Numbered from the stretch's first letter, positions 53,820-64,000 are shown. The stretch is 64,000 nucleotides of DNA from Rhypophila decipiens (GCA_033297075.1 MU858113.1:62001-126000); one strand, 5' to 3'. A program made the numbers and translations. The notes: generated by a model not told the origin, from the sequence alone.

Positions 53820-54472
53820 GTTTCCTTGTACTGTATATGATGATGCCCAAAGGTACCATACATCCGACTGGACTCGACAAATGGTTCCTTGTTCCTTGGA
53901 CCATGGCGTTTGTAATCTTCTGAACGCCATTAGATGTGATGGCGAGAATATCAGGGATACCAATAGTACCCGTAACTCCTTTTCGTGTTCGGATCAAACA
54001 TAGGCTATGCCAAATCTTTGGGCGCTGGCCCATAATACAGGTTTTCGGACCAATGACGAGGAGCGCTAGGACAGCTGATTCCAAAGAACTTTAAGAATGA
54101 TTCCAAATGCGCGGTACTACTGTAGCGCGTATGCGTGGGAAGAGGCTACTAGCTTGCATGATAGCAGGGGCCAAGAGGGCTTGGTGTTTAGTATTTACAG
54201 ATACCGCAATGCACGTTACACTAAAGGTCCAACTAAAAGGTCCGAAAATAGGTATATTGATTGGGACGATAAGAAGTAGACGGCCGATCATACCTTGCCG
54301 AAAACAAAGGTGCAATTCTGGTTATCTGTGATAGTGAGGCATTGTCACTAACCCTACCGGGTACCAGTAACCGACCTCTTACGAGTACTGGCAAAGTTGG
54401 GTGCGGCCAAATGCACTCGTAATCTTCAGTCAGTCAAAAGGACTTGGGACTTACACATTGTCCGTTAACTGC

Positions 54473-54483
54473 CGGCCGATCCG
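54473..54483. promoter_or_regulatory. CGG-N5-CCG inverted site 2
   Basis: CGGCCGATCCG, the same spacing and the same right half (GATCCG) as site 1, 431 bp before the PKS start codon. Confidence 0.35.
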
Positions 54484-54913
54484 TGGCACTGTTGTCATCG
54501 CAAGTCTCGCAATCTGTACATTGTCGTTTTTGTGCTTCTCGTTCTGATCAGGATTTGTGTGTTGATATGCAAGGTCATACGGATGCGGCTCATGAGAAGG
54601 TATTCCTCACCCCACGTCAGCCGACAGGCCCAAAGGTCAGCCACACACGTAGGGGCCCGGTAAGAAGGATTCGACTAGTCAAGTCCGAACCGTTGCTCGG
54701 CAGTCGACACGTGGGAGACTCTCCCTATCGCTTACCGGCCAAGTATTAGCAGTGTACGAAAAGACTTCTTGGGTACATATCGCACTCCCAGCCCGTGACT
54801 TTAAACGAGATCTACTTTGAAGTCTAGTCAGAACAAACCCACTCTCTCATTCACAGTTTGGTGTCATCAGTCAAAATTCTCTCCATCACTCACCTCACCC
54901 ATCCATCTCCACA

Positions 54914-57900
54914 ATGGCACCTCATTCTACTTCACCAACTCGTGAACCAGGCCCTGTCGAGCCAAACGGCCCCAATGACGCCAATGGCACCACCAGCGCA
55001 ACGTCCGGGTCTTCTTCGTATCACCACCCTGACAAGGCCGGACCCGTCCCCATCGCCATAGTAGGCCTTGGCATGCGTCTCCCAGGAGGCTGCAACACGG
55101 CCTCCCAATTCTGGGACTTGCTAATGTCCAAGAAAGAGGGCATGATCCCCGTCCCTCCCAGCCGCTGGAACCTATCCGGTTTCCATGACTCATCGGGCCA
55201 ACTGCCAGGCACCATCAAGTCGCAAGAGGGAAACTTCCTTGGCGATCTCGACCTCGGTGCCTTCGACGGTAACTTCTGGAGTCTGCCCAGTGCGCAGGTC
55301 GAGCAAATCGACCCGCAACATCGGATCCTGCTTGAGACGGTCTATGAGGCAGTCGAAAACGCCGGTGACAGCCACAACACTAAGGGCAAGAAGGTCGGCG
55401 TCTACGTCGGCGTCTTTGCAGAAGATTGGATCGAGATGCACTCCAAGGACTCGGAACAGCTCGAGTTCTTTGGGTACATGGGCCACTTCGACCTCGGAGC
55501 GAGTAACCTCGTCTCGTACGAGTTCGACTGGCGTGGGCCGAGCATGACCTTCAAGACTGGGTGTTCGGCTTCCCTGGTTGCGCTTGATACGGCTTGCAAG
55601 GCGCTGGCTGTCGGGGACTGTGAAGCAGCTGTTGTTGGCGGGACCAACTTGATTCTCAGTCCGGGATTGTCGACCGTCTTGAGTGCATATGGAGTCAACT
55701 CTCCCGAGGGACGGTCTCGGCCATTTGATGCCACCGCCAATGGATATGGCCGGGCAGAAGCTGTTTCGGCGCTGTATATCAAGCGACTGGACGACGCCAT
55801 TCGGGATGGGAACCCCATTCGTGCCGTGATTCGCGCATCCATGTGCAACGACGATGGCAAAACGCAGGGAATCACCCAGCCTAGCTCCAATGCCCAAGAG
55901 GCGCTGATTCGCGCGGCCTACAAGTCAGCTGGCCTGTCTCAGAAGCTCGGGGAGACTGGATACTTTGAGTGCCACGGAACAGGCACGCCAGTCGGTGATC
56001 CCATGGAGGCTGGTGCCGTTGCTCGCGTGTTTGGCGAGAGCGGGGGAATGATAATCGGCTCAGTCAAATCCAATGTCGGCCACTCGGAAGCCGCAAGCGG
56101 GAATACATCCATCATCAAGAGTATCCTCGCACTTGAACACCGCATGATCCCGCCTACCGTCAACTTCAACACGCCCAACCCCAAGATCCCATTCAAAGAG
56201 GCCAACCTCGTTGTGCCCACTGAGCCATTGGCTTGGCCACAAGACCGCCAAGAACGTGTCAGCATCAACTCGTTTGGCATCGGGGGTTCCAACGCCCATG
56301 TAATCCTCGAGTCAGCCAGCGCGCACCGAGTCCCTCAACAAGTGTCATTCTCACAGGATATAGAGCCTCCGCGGCTGGCCCTACTTCTCCTCTCCGCCAA
56401 GAGTGATACCTCTCTTCAGGCCTCCGTCGAAGCCCACACGGCATATCTCGCCAAGAACGGCCCATCATGCCTCGCCGATCTGTCTTACACGCTGGCCGCA
56501 AGACACGAGCACCATCAGCAGCGCACGTTTGCAATTGCCTATGGCGACGAAGACGACCAAGATTTAGAGCCGACAAGCTTTTCCCAGTCCACGAGAGTCC
56601 CATCGGAATGCAGACCCATCATCTTCATCTTTACAGGCCAAGGCGCGCAATGGGCAGAGATGGGCAAGGAGCTGATCCAAGATTTCCCAGAGGTCGAGAA
56701 GAACTTGCGAGAGATGGGTGCCATTCTCGCCGAATGCTCTGTTCCCCCAGATTGGAAGATTCTCGAGGAGATCAGCAAGCCCAAGTCCAAGAGTCGCATC
56801 TCCAAGGCCGAGTTCTCTCAACCTCTTTGTACCGCTCTGCAGATTGTGCTGGTTGATCTTCTCCAGTCCTGGGGAGTCACGCCGCAAGCGGTAGCAGGCC
56901 ATTCGTCCGGCGAGATCGCGGCCGCATATGCCGCCGGCAGTCTTTCCAAGAAGGATGCCATCCTTGCTGCTTACTTCCGCGGGTACGCTACCCGAGACCT
57001 TCTCCTCGATGGGGCAATGGCGGCTGTCGGTCTTGGCGCCGATGAGGTTCGCCCATATCTTGACCATCAGAGCAAGGTAGTGGTAGCCTGTGAGAACAGC
57101 CCCGAGAGCAGCACCATATCCGGCGACGCTGAAGCTGTCCAATCCGTCATCTCCACGCTCCGAAGAGACGCCCCAGAAGTATTTGTGCGCGGCTTGCAGG
57201 TCGACAATGCCTACCACTCCCATCATATGAAGGCGTACGGCGAGAAATACGAGGAACACATCTCATTCGTTCATTCTTCTGCGCCAACAATCCCATTCTT
57301 TTCTTCCGTCAGCGGGAAACAGTATAACCTGGACAGCTCGCCGGGCACTTTTGATGCCCCATACTGGCGGGCCAATCTCGAATGTCCGGTCCTCTTCCAC
57401 ACGGCGGTTAAGAACGCCATCGCCACAGAGACCCTGTCGAACAACCCACTGGTAGTGGAAATCGGTCCTCATTCCGCCCTTGCTGGGCCGCTGCGACAGA
57501 TCTTTGCCTCTTCCAAGAGCACAAAGTACACCTACGTCCCTACCCTCCAAAGGGGCAAAGACGCGACAGAGTGTCTCCTGACCACTTTTGGCACTCTCTG
57601 GACTCAAAACACCATCCCTGCCCCTTCAAGCATGAGCTCCTTCCCAATCATATCACCCAACACCCAAAACGCTGGCCGGAGAGTCCTAACAGACCTCCCC
57701 TCATATCAGTGGGACCACACCAAGTCCTACTGGCTTGAATCGCGCCATTCTCGCGAGTGGCGCAACAGACAATTCCTCCCCCACGAGATCCTGGGTACCC
57801 GCCTGCCGGGTACTTCCGGACTCGAACCGACTTGGCGGAATCTCTTGACCGTTTCCAAAATCCCCTGGGTAAATGACCACCTCGTTGGTTCGGACGTGGT

Positions 57901-60900
57901 TATGCCCGGCCTGGGGTATGTCGCCATGGCTGGGGAGGCTATTCGTCAGCTTTCCATGGAAGGATCATCTCCTGTTGGCCTCTTCAAATGGGAAGGGTAT
58001 ACAGTTCGCGCACTTGCTATCAAGACAGCCATGATACTCCATGACAGTAAAGACAAGGAAAACGACGTTCTTACTACCCTCCGCAAGGCGAAACTCACCG
58101 CCAAGGATGGTGACGACTCGCCGTGGTGGGAATTCAACATCACGAGCTTCAATGGTTCCGTCTGGAGCGAGCATTGTCGTGGCCAGGTACGAGCGGGCGT
58201 GTCTCAGTCTCCAGCCGAGAAAAATGACGACGAGGAGAGATTCGTGCGCAAGGTCTCGGCAAATAGGTGGTACAAGACCCTGCAAAAGATAGGCTTTTCC
58301 TATGGGCCGACATTTCGGGGGCTGTCAGAAATCGCGGTCGACCCGATCACGCGAGAATCCGTCGCTGTAGTCGAGAATGTTTCTCATCGTCTGCAAGAAG
58401 AACTCCACCCCTGCGAGATGGACAAGATGCTCCAGCTCGTGACCGTCACCCAGCACGCAGGCGATCCGACATCATTCAAGCAACTAGCTATGCCGACGTA
58501 TTTCGAGGAGATCGCTGTCGGGGCCGGATTCTCTGGCAGAGAAAGGTTCAAGGTCAGTGCGAGCTCGCAGTTTGACCATATGGGGACCTGGAGCGGGAAT
58601 CTCTCTGCTAGGTTGGTCGACGAGTCCGGGGAGCGGTCGAATAGGAATAAAGTATTCGAGATCAAAGGGCTGAGTGTCTCCGCCATGGGTTCTAGCGCAG
58701 CTGAAGCAAGAGAGTCGAAGCACAAAAACTCGGTCGAGCTAGTCTGGCAACCCGATATTACATTCTTGTCCAGCGAGGAGATCGCGCCGCTGATTCGCAC
58801 GCCGCTGGACCTGAGGGAGCAACAGCTTGCTTTGGAGAAGTACTTTGTTCTTTTGGCCCTTGAGACGGTACCGCTCGTGCTTGACATCGAGACTAGCCAG
58901 CCGCATCTGGACATATTCCGCTCCTGGCTCGAGAGATTTGTCGCGACCACTCGAGATGGCAAACACCTTTTGCTAGGTGCAGAGGGGGCAGAGCTATGCG
59001 CCTTGGAGCATACCCTGAGGACTGGTTTGTTAGCCGAGATGAAGACATCAATGGAAGCAACCCCTTTGTCCTCACTAGCGACTTGTCTCTCGCGGGTAGC
59101 TGAAACCGCGGTCCCACGCTTCCGCGGAGAAGTTGATTCCATTTCGGTCTTGATGGAAGGCGGGGCGCTTACCGAGTTTTACGCTTTCGTCGACAGGTCC
59201 TGGGACTATGCGCCTCTATTGCGGTCGATCGGCCATAACAAACCGACTCTTCGGGTGTTGGAGATTGGCGCCGGAACGGGCGGGACAACATCAAACATGC
59301 TCCGCGGACTGAGGTGTCAAGAGTTTGACGAAAGGCTGTACCTCAAATACTGCTATACAGACATTTCCGCCGGCTTCTTTGTTGCTGCGAAAGAAAGGTT
59401 CAAGGACCATCCGGGAATGGAATATCGCGTCTTGGATATTACGCAGGACCCAGTCGAGCAAGGGTTTGAAGAGGGAGGTTACGACTTGATCCTGGCGGCT
59501 AATGTCCTCCACGCGACGCCTTGTTTGCAAGAAACCTTGAAAAACGTTAGGAAGCTGCTAGATGCGAAGGGGAGGTTGCTGCTGCAGGAGATACATACTC
59601 AGTTCAGCTGGCCTGGCTTTGTGATGGGCGGGCTTTCTGGCTGGTGGCTTGGAAAGGATGATGGGCGGACGGACGGACCTGCCGCTTCGCCTGAGCGGTG
59701 GGAGGATGAGCTGAAAGGTGCTGGTTTCGCGGGTATCAAAGCAATGGCGTTTGACAATGAGGCGCCCTTTCAGGCATGTGCGACGATGCTTTGTGACGCT
59801 GCGCCTCTCGTTCCGGAGCAGCAGGGACAGAGCAATGTGGTTTTGCTGTACCGGAGCGACGAGGACGCTCTACCCGAAACTGTCGCTCAATACCAAATAG
59901 ATTTAACCGAGGCTGGATGTACGGTGTCACTGACCAACTTCAATGATGGCGAGGTTGTACAGATTCCTCATGGGTGGGATGTCATCTCCCTGCTCGATCT
60001 CCAGGGCCCATTCCTCGACAACATCAGCGGCCGAAATCTAACCAAGCTCCTGAACCTGGTCTCCAAAGTGGAAACAGTCAACACGATATGGGTGACCGGC
60101 CTTTGTTCCATCAACGTCAAAGACCCGCGGTACGCGCAAATTCTTGGACTTGCAAGGACAGTGCGCTCCGAGAGGCACATCAGCCTCACCACCGTCGAGG
60201 TTGATGACTTTGCTCATCCCGCTGCCCCGCCCAAAATTGTACAGCTATATCACGAGCACGTCACTAAACCTGACGGTAACTCGGAGCTGGACCCAGATTA
60301 CGAGTTTGCGGTACTCGACGGCGTGGTGCACTCCTCTCGCTACCACTGGTTTTCAGTGCCGCAAGCCCTAAGCCGTGCAAACAAGGTCACGACGACAGAC
60401 AAAGTGCTCATGGTGGGCCAAAAGGGCATGATCGACAGTCTCAGGTGGGAGGACAACCACATGATTGATCGCCCACTGGGACCAGGGGAAGTGAGCATCC
60501 GGCCGCATACAGTGGGTGTCAACTTTCGCGATGTTCTTCAAACACAAGGGGTCGTCGATGGTGATGACCTAGGCGGTGAATGCTCGGGCACTATCCTCCA
60601 AGTCGGCCCGGGCGTGAGGGACGAGTTCCAAGTCGACGGACGGGTCTTTCTCGTCTCGTCGTACTGTTTCTCCAATCGCATCATCGCTTCCCAGGACGTG
60701 GTGGCACGAATTCCTGATGGCATGAGCATGGAAGACGCCGCGACCATGCCGATTGTCTTTACCACTGTACTCTACTCGCTCTTGCATCTGCGGCGACTTG
60801 AGAAGGGACAGACTATCCTGATCCATTCGGCCTGTGGCGGCGTTGGTCTGGCTGCAATCCAGGTCGCGCGCATGATTGGCGCCAGGGTGCTGGCTACCGT

Positions 60901-62614
60901 GGGCAACGAAGATAAGGCGAGGTTTCTGGTCGACAACTATGGTATGCCGCGGTCCGAGATATTCGACTCGCACAGTACAGCCTTTTTCGACGATGTTCTC
61001 AAGGCCACGAAGGGCAAGGGGGTTGATATTGCGCTCAACTCTCTAGCAGGCGAACTTCTCCATGCGACCTGGAAATGTGTGGCGCCATTCGGGGCCATGA
61101 TCGAGATTGGCAAGCGCGATATATACGGACACGGGAGACTGGATATGATTAGCTTTACGGAAAACCGCGCCTTTTTGGGTGTGGATATCCGTCACATCCA
61201 GTCCGTGAAGCCTGAGATCATCGGTCAGATGCTGCGCGAATGTGCCACGTATTTCGAGGAAAGCAAGATACGGCCCATTCCGACTTATATGAACTTCTCT
61301 GCCTCTGAAGTCGCAGAGGCATTTCGTCACATGCAAAGGGGATCTCACATCGGCAAGTTCACTGTCTCCATGCCGGAGAATGGCGACTTGTCGCATTTGC
61401 CGACCGTGACCAGCCGACAGAACAGCCTTGGCCTTCAGCCTGACGCCGCATACTTGCTTGTTGGAGGTTTGGGCGGCGTGGGGAGATCAATCGCAACTTG
61501 GCTCGTCGCCAACGGCGCAAGACATTTGATCTTCCTGTCGCGATCTGGCCGGGATGCGAGAAGCGAGTGGTTCTGCCGGGAGCTCGAGGTCCTGGGTGCC
61601 AATGTTCAGGTATTCAAGGGCTCTGTCGCCAAGAAGGAAGATGTGGAGAGGGTCGTCGCTGGGTCAAAAGTGCCTATCCGGGGCATTATTCAGCTGTCCA
61701 TGGTCCTCCAGGATCGGGCTGTTGATAACATGACCGAAGAGGATTGGTACACTGCTGTTCGTCCCAAGGTAGACGCCACATGGAACCTCCACAATGCGCT
61801 TTTGCGCGCGCCTCTGGATTTCTTCGTCATGTTTGCGTCGACAAGCGGCATGTTTGGGCAGTACGGACAGTCCAACTATGCAGCCGCCAACTGCTTTTTG
61901 GACGCCTTTGTGCAGTACCGTCATGGCCTCGGGCTCGCAGCCTCAGTGATCGATCTCGGCGTGATGGAGGACGTCGGGTTCGTGGCCGAGTCGGCCAATC
62001 TTTTGGACTACTTTCGCTTCCTGGACGCCAATCTCTTGACAGAAGAGGATATGCGAGAGAGCGTCGCGCTGGCTATTGCGAGGTCATTTCCATGTTCAAC
62101 GGCCAAGGGTGAGGCTGACTCTGCGCGACTCACCGGGCCCTGCACTCGTTACAGCAATCCCAGCCAGATATCCATCGGAGTGCGCTCGGGGATTCCACTG
62201 TCTGACCCATCCAACAGAGTTGTCTGGAAGCGGGATCGTCGGTTCGCCGGTTATCGAAGCAATATGGAATCAGGGGGCGACGACACAGGGTACGGGGCTG
62301 ACGAGAACCTCAAGTCGTTTGTAACGCAGCTCTCATCGCGCGGCGGGGAAGCAAGCGGCGCTGTTGAGTCTGAGGCCATCCATTTTCTCGCCACCGAGAT
62401 GGGCAAGACACTGTATGGATTCATGATGAAAGAGGCCGAGGACATGCAGCTGGAGAAGCCTCTCGCTTCGCTGGGGTTGGACAGCCTAGTGGCCATTGAG
62501 CTGAGAAACTGGTGCCGCACACAGACTGGGCTCGATGTTAGCGTTCTTGAGATCATGCAGAGCACTCTCAGGGGTTTGGCAGAAAAGGCGCATACCTTTT
62601 TGGTGGGCAAGTAA
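54914..62614 (+). CDS. Highly reducing polyketide synthase (KS-AT-DH-MT-ER-KR-ACP)
   Basis: One uninterrupted 7.7-kb exon, 2566 residues. KS (~44-470): Cys217 in KTGCSASL, His354 in CHGTGTP and His390 in NVGHSEA. AT (~569-880): Ser664 in GHSSGE. DH (~957-1240): His989 in NDHLVGSDVVMPG. C-methyltransferase: LEIGAGTGGTT from 1449. ER (~1855-2160): NADPH site HSACGGVGLAA at 1971-1981. KR: LLVGGLGGVG near 2181 and Tyr2322 in SNYAAANCF. ACP: Ser2524 in GLDSLVA. All catalytic residues appear intact, so a fully reduced, probably methylated chain can be made. There is no TE or reductase domain, so release must be supplied in trans; a stand-alone thioesterase is divergently transcribed upstream. The KS Cys motif is TGCSASL rather than TACSSSL. 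Product unknown. Confidence 0.97.
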   Translation: MAPHSTSPTREPGPVEPNGPNDANGTTSATSGSSSYHHPDKAGPVPIAIVGLGMRLPGGCNTASQFWDLLMSKKEGMIPVPPSRWNLSGFHDSSGQLPGTIKSQEGNFLGDLDLGAFDGNFWSLPSAQVEQIDPQHRILLETVYEAVENAGDSHNTKGKKVGVYVGVFAEDWIEMHSKDSEQLEFFGYMGHFDLGASNLVSYEFDWRGPSMTFKTGCSASLVALDTACKALAVGDCEAAVVGGTNLILSPGLSTVLSAYGVNSPEGRSRPFDATANGYGRAEAVSALYIKRLDDAIRDGNPIRAVIRASMCNDDGKTQGITQPSSNAQEALIRAAYKSAGLSQKLGETGYFECHGTGTPVGDPMEAGAVARVFGESGGMIIGSVKSNVGHSEAASGNTSIIKSILALEHRMIPPTVNFNTPNPKIPFKEANLVVPTEPLAWPQDRQERVSINSFGIGGSNAHVILESASAHRVPQQVSFSQDIEPPRLALLLLSAKSDTSLQASVEAHTAYLAKNGPSCLADLSYTLAARHEHHQQRTFAIAYGDEDDQDLEPTSFSQSTRVPSECRPIIFIFTGQGAQWAEMGKELIQDFPEVEKNLREMGAILAECSVPPDWKILEEISKPKSKSRISKAEFSQPLCTALQIVLVDLLQSWGVTPQAVAGHSSGEIAAAYAAGSLSKKDAILAAYFRGYATRDLLLDGAMAAVGLGADEVRPYLDHQSKVVVACENSPESSTISGDAEAVQSVISTLRRDAPEVFVRGLQVDNAYHSHHMKAYGEKYEEHISFVHSSAPTIPFFSSVSGKQYNLDSSPGTFDAPYWRANLECPVLFHTAVKNAIATETLSNNPLVVEIGPHSALAGPLRQIFASSKSTKYTYVPTLQRGKDATECLLTTFGTLWTQNTIPAPSSMSSFPIISPNTQNAGRRVLTDLPSYQWDHTKSYWLESRHSREWRNRQFLPHEILGTRLPGTSGLEPTWRNLLTVSKIPWVNDHLVGSDVVMPGLGYVAMAGEAIRQLSMEGSSPVGLFKWEGYTVRALAIKTAMILHDSKDKENDVLTTLRKAKLTAKDGDDSPWWEFNITSFNGSVWSEHCRGQVRAGVSQSPAEKNDDEERFVRKVSANRWYKTLQKIGFSYGPTFRGLSEIAVDPITRESVAVVENVSHRLQEELHPCEMDKMLQLVTVTQHAGDPTSFKQLAMPTYFEEIAVGAGFSGRERFKVSASSQFDHMGTWSGNLSARLVDESGERSNRNKVFEIKGLSVSAMGSSAAEARESKHKNSVELVWQPDITFLSSEEIAPLIRTPLDLREQQLALEKYFVLLALETVPLVLDIETSQPHLDIFRSWLERFVATTRDGKHLLLGAEGAELCALEHTLRTGLLAEMKTSMEATPLSSLATCLSRVAETAVPRFRGEVDSISVLMEGGALTEFYAFVDRSWDYAPLLRSIGHNKPTLRVLEIGAGTGGTTSNMLRGLRCQEFDERLYLKYCYTDISAGFFVAAKERFKDHPGMEYRVLDITQDPVEQGFEEGGYDLILAANVLHATPCLQETLKNVRKLLDAKGRLLLQEIHTQFSWPGFVMGGLSGWWLGKDDGRTDGPAASPERWEDELKGAGFAGIKAMAFDNEAPFQACATMLCDAAPLVPEQQGQSNVVLLYRSDEDALPETVAQYQIDLTEAGCTVSLTNFNDGEVVQIPHGWDVISLLDLQGPFLDNISGRNLTKLLNLVSKVETVNTIWVTGLCSINVKDPRYAQILGLARTVRSERHISLTTVEVDDFAHPAAPPKIVQLYHEHVTKPDGNSELDPDYEFAVLDGVVHSSRYHWFSVPQALSRANKVTTTDKVLMVGQKGMIDSLRWEDNHMIDRPLGPGEVSIRPHTVGVNFRDVLQTQGVVDGDDLGGECSGTILQVGPGVRDEFQVDGRVFLVSSYCFSNRIIASQDVVARIPDGMSMEDAATMPIVFTTVLYSLLHLRRLEKGQTILIHSACGGVGLAAIQVARMIGARVLATVGNEDKARFLVDNYGMPRSEIFDSHSTAFFDDVLKATKGKGVDIALNSLAGELLHATWKCVAPFGAMIEIGKRDIYGHGRLDMISFTENRAFLGVDIRHIQSVKPEIIGQMLRECATYFEESKIRPIPTYMNFSASEVAEAFRHMQRGSHIGKFTVSMPENGDLSHLPTVTSRQNSLGLQPDAAYLLVGGLGGVGRSIATWLVANGARHLIFLSRSGRDARSEWFCRELEVLGANVQVFKGSVAKKEDVERVVAGSKVPIRGIIQLSMVLQDRAVDNMTEEDWYTAVRPKVDATWNLHNALLRAPLDFFVMFASTSGMFGQYGQSNYAAANCFLDAFVQYRHGLGLAASVIDLGVMEDVGFVAESANLLDYFRFLDANLLTEEDMRESVALAIARSFPCSTAKGEADSARLTGPCTRYSNPSQISIGVRSGIPLSDPSNRVVWKRDRRFAGYRSNMESGGDDTGYGADENLKSFVTQLSSRGGEASGAVESEAIHFLATEMGKTLYGFMMKEAEDMQLEKPLASLGLDSLVAIELRNWCRTQTGLDVSVLEIMQSTLRGLAEKAHTFLVGK

Positions 62615-63522
62615 GCGTGATTGAAAGGATATCGAGGTGGAGTTGGTAGCAGTACCTTGATGACCTTTAGAGTGCTTTCAAGCAATAGACGTTGTTGTCT
62701 TGGTCTCTGGTTCTTTTTTTTGGGGGGGTTGCTGCAGCATCCTTCAGCTGGGTACTCAGGCATGGATGGGTACCGGAATCAAAGAGGTTTCAATCTCATC
62801 TCACTGCCGACACAGGTGTGGGGCTGCACCACGAGCTGACATCAGAGAGTCCATCTTACCTCACCTGTGTGGGGCACCACTGGAAGCTTGGTCCGTGGAA
62901 GGATGGGAGAGGAAAGAATTTGGCAGAATCCCCAGAATGATTAATCACGAATATCAAGAATCACATGCTGTCGGAATATCGCACTTCTTGTCAAAATTGA
63001 TTGATTGTGATTCTTGTCCTCTCTTTTGCTCTCTGGCTTCGCCAGAGAGCTTCTCTTATAACTGTACATGGTGGCAGTACTATTACCAATCATGAGTAAC
63101 CAATGACAAAGATGATTATCAAGATTTCCAATGATGACCAATCCCTCACAAATAGGAACATGTATTCTTCCGAACGACACAGAATATTCTGACACATGCA
63201 GTCATACTACTGAATTACAAGTTTGGGTTTGCGCAATGTGGGAATGGTTTGTATGATTGTAGCAACTCAAATATCGCAAGACAAATCTTTGCAAGACTGT
63301 ACTAACAACCTCAACAAAGAAAGGGTGCTGGGGCCTGTGAATGACAATCCCTCGCTCCATCAATCCCCACCCATCCCAATTCCTCAATACCCTCGTTCGC
63401 CTTTTTCTTCCGTTGCTGTCCTTTGCACCTTCTTTTGGGCCCCCGTCTTTGCAGATTGTTTTGTCTTTTCTGAAGAATAAATGAAAATATAAGGCGTCCC
63501 AGTCGCAAAAGGAGGGCCTCGG
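62615..63522. other. 3' flanks of convergent PKS and effector genes
   Basis: Two genes point toward each other here. A G9 run within a T-rich/G-rich stretch near 62710-62729 and an inverted TCTGGC/GCCAGA hairpin near 63034-63050 are seen. No gene. Confidence 0.4.
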
Positions 63523-64000
63523 TTAGTCCTGGGGCACGTAATTTGTGCGGTAGAGGCGCCATTGAACGTTGTCAATAGTCCCGGGTCCCATCACTCGCTT
63601 GCAGTTCATCGATCCAGTGGTGCCGAGAAAACCGTTATGGGTGTATAGCACCTTGGAAGTCGCGATAACCTGGGCGATGTCGCCGTTACCGACCTTTAAT
63701 ACAATGCCCTCTGGATCTTCAGAGGATTCAAGACCAAAAGCACAGGTTCTGTACTTAAAGAGCTCCTTCTTTTGTCCATTTCCAACCCAGGGGTTGCTGT
63801 GCAATAGAATACCGTTGCCGATTTGAAAGCAGTCGTCAGCTCTGGGGGAGTTTTCGGAGACTTGGTCAATGTAGGTGTAGGCGGTGCAGAAGTTGGTCAT
63901 GTTCACGTTGTCCGGGTTGACATTGCGAACGAGCTCGACGGTGTTTTGTCTGGCGGCCTCGAAGGGGATAGCATACACCAAACTGCTCAAAAGATGCAGA
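63523..64000 (-). CDS. Hce2/Ecp2-type secreted effector, 5' end cut off
   Basis: Partial: the frame runs off the window, so the start codon and most of the signal peptide lie beyond 64000. About 158 codons are visible. The Hce2 (homologue of Cladosporium Ecp2) domain is recognisable from its conserved cysteines and the spacing of a SPRADDC block, a YRTCAFGLE block, GNGDIAQVI and a GTTGSMNCKR block, ending in a W-x-L-Y strand. Family members are small secreted, disulfide-bonded proteins, some causing plant necrosis and some thought to act against other microbes. The hydrophobic residues just at the window edge (HLLSSLVYAIPF) fit the end of a signal peptide. No defect is visible in the part shown. 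Confidence 0.85.
   Translation of the reverse strand, partial: LHLLSSLVYAIPFEAARQNTVELVRNVNPDNVNMTNFCTAYTYIDQVSENSPRADDCFQIGNGILLHSNPWVGNGQKKELFKYRTCAFGLESSEDPEGIVLKVGNGDIAQVIATSKVLYTHNGFLGTTGSMNCKRVMGPGTIDNVQWRLYRTNYVPQD

Larger units (their letters stand above)
53037..54913. promoter_or_regulatory. Shared divergent promoter of thioesterase and PKS
   Basis: 1.9 kb separates the two start codons. No gene that I can support lies between; the minus-strand frame at 53542-54084 lacks domain character. Two CGG-N5-CCG sites (separate entries) suggest control by a Zn2Cys6 regulator. The leader before the PKS ATG is pyrimidine- and CA-rich, ending in CATCTCCACAATGG, a good fungal start context. Confidence 0.55.

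Noticed and set aside
53542..54084. 180-codon minus-strand frame in the PKS/thioesterase promoter.
   Set aside because: No domain, atypical composition, and it occupies the expected regulatory region.

Overview
The window is nuclear DNA of a filamentous ascomycete (Pezizomycotina). The protein-coding genes are mostly interrupted by short GT-AG introns of about 50-100 nt with CTAAC/CTGAC-type branch points. The gene families are typically fungal: PTH11-like receptor, HET/NACHT/NB-ARC proteins, 2EXR, DUF7136-type secreted glycoprotein, Hce2 effector and highly reducing polyketide synthase. I cannot name the genus. Exon models were made by eye; each multi-exon model below keeps one open frame with a total length divisible by three.

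Layout. 0-8.8 kb: DUF4267-like membrane protein, a small TIR element with a perfect 54-bp inverted repeat, a secreted intradiol dioxygenase, about 4 kb of repeat-rich DNA without a gene, and an AIG2-like protein. 9-22 kb: a NACHT protein ending in a membrane helix, a GMC oxidoreductase, a PTH11-like 7-TM protein with a GC-AG intron, an NCS1 permease and a 130-bp foldback element. 22-31 kb: a secreted Cys-rich protein, a 2EXR protein, a NACHT-ankyrin protein with a dsRBD-like tail, and a small Cys-rich gene. 31-45 kb: two copies of a tRNA-related SINE family, an alpha-kinase with altered zinc ligands, several secreted or tail-anchored proteins, and an MFS transporter.

45.1-49.5 kb is a 4.4-kb unit bounded by about 270-bp diverged inverted repeats flanked by TA. 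Its only gene is a HET/NB-ARC/TPR receptor-like protein with near-identical 126-bp TPR units. 50-64 kb: a GPI-type Cys-rich protein, a stand-alone thioesterase divergent from a complete 2566-residue highly reducing PKS (KS-AT-DH-MT-ER-KR-ACP, no TE of its own), and the truncated start of an Hce2 effector gene at the edge.

Two themes stand out. One is three STAND/NLR-like genes of different architecture within 40 kb, one of them inside a TIR-bounded unit. The other is a PKS plus trans-thioesterase pair with two CGG-N5-CCG sites in the shared promoter, which looks like the core of a biosynthetic cluster continuing to the right or left. The remaining genes look like ordinary accessory metabolism, transport and secretion.
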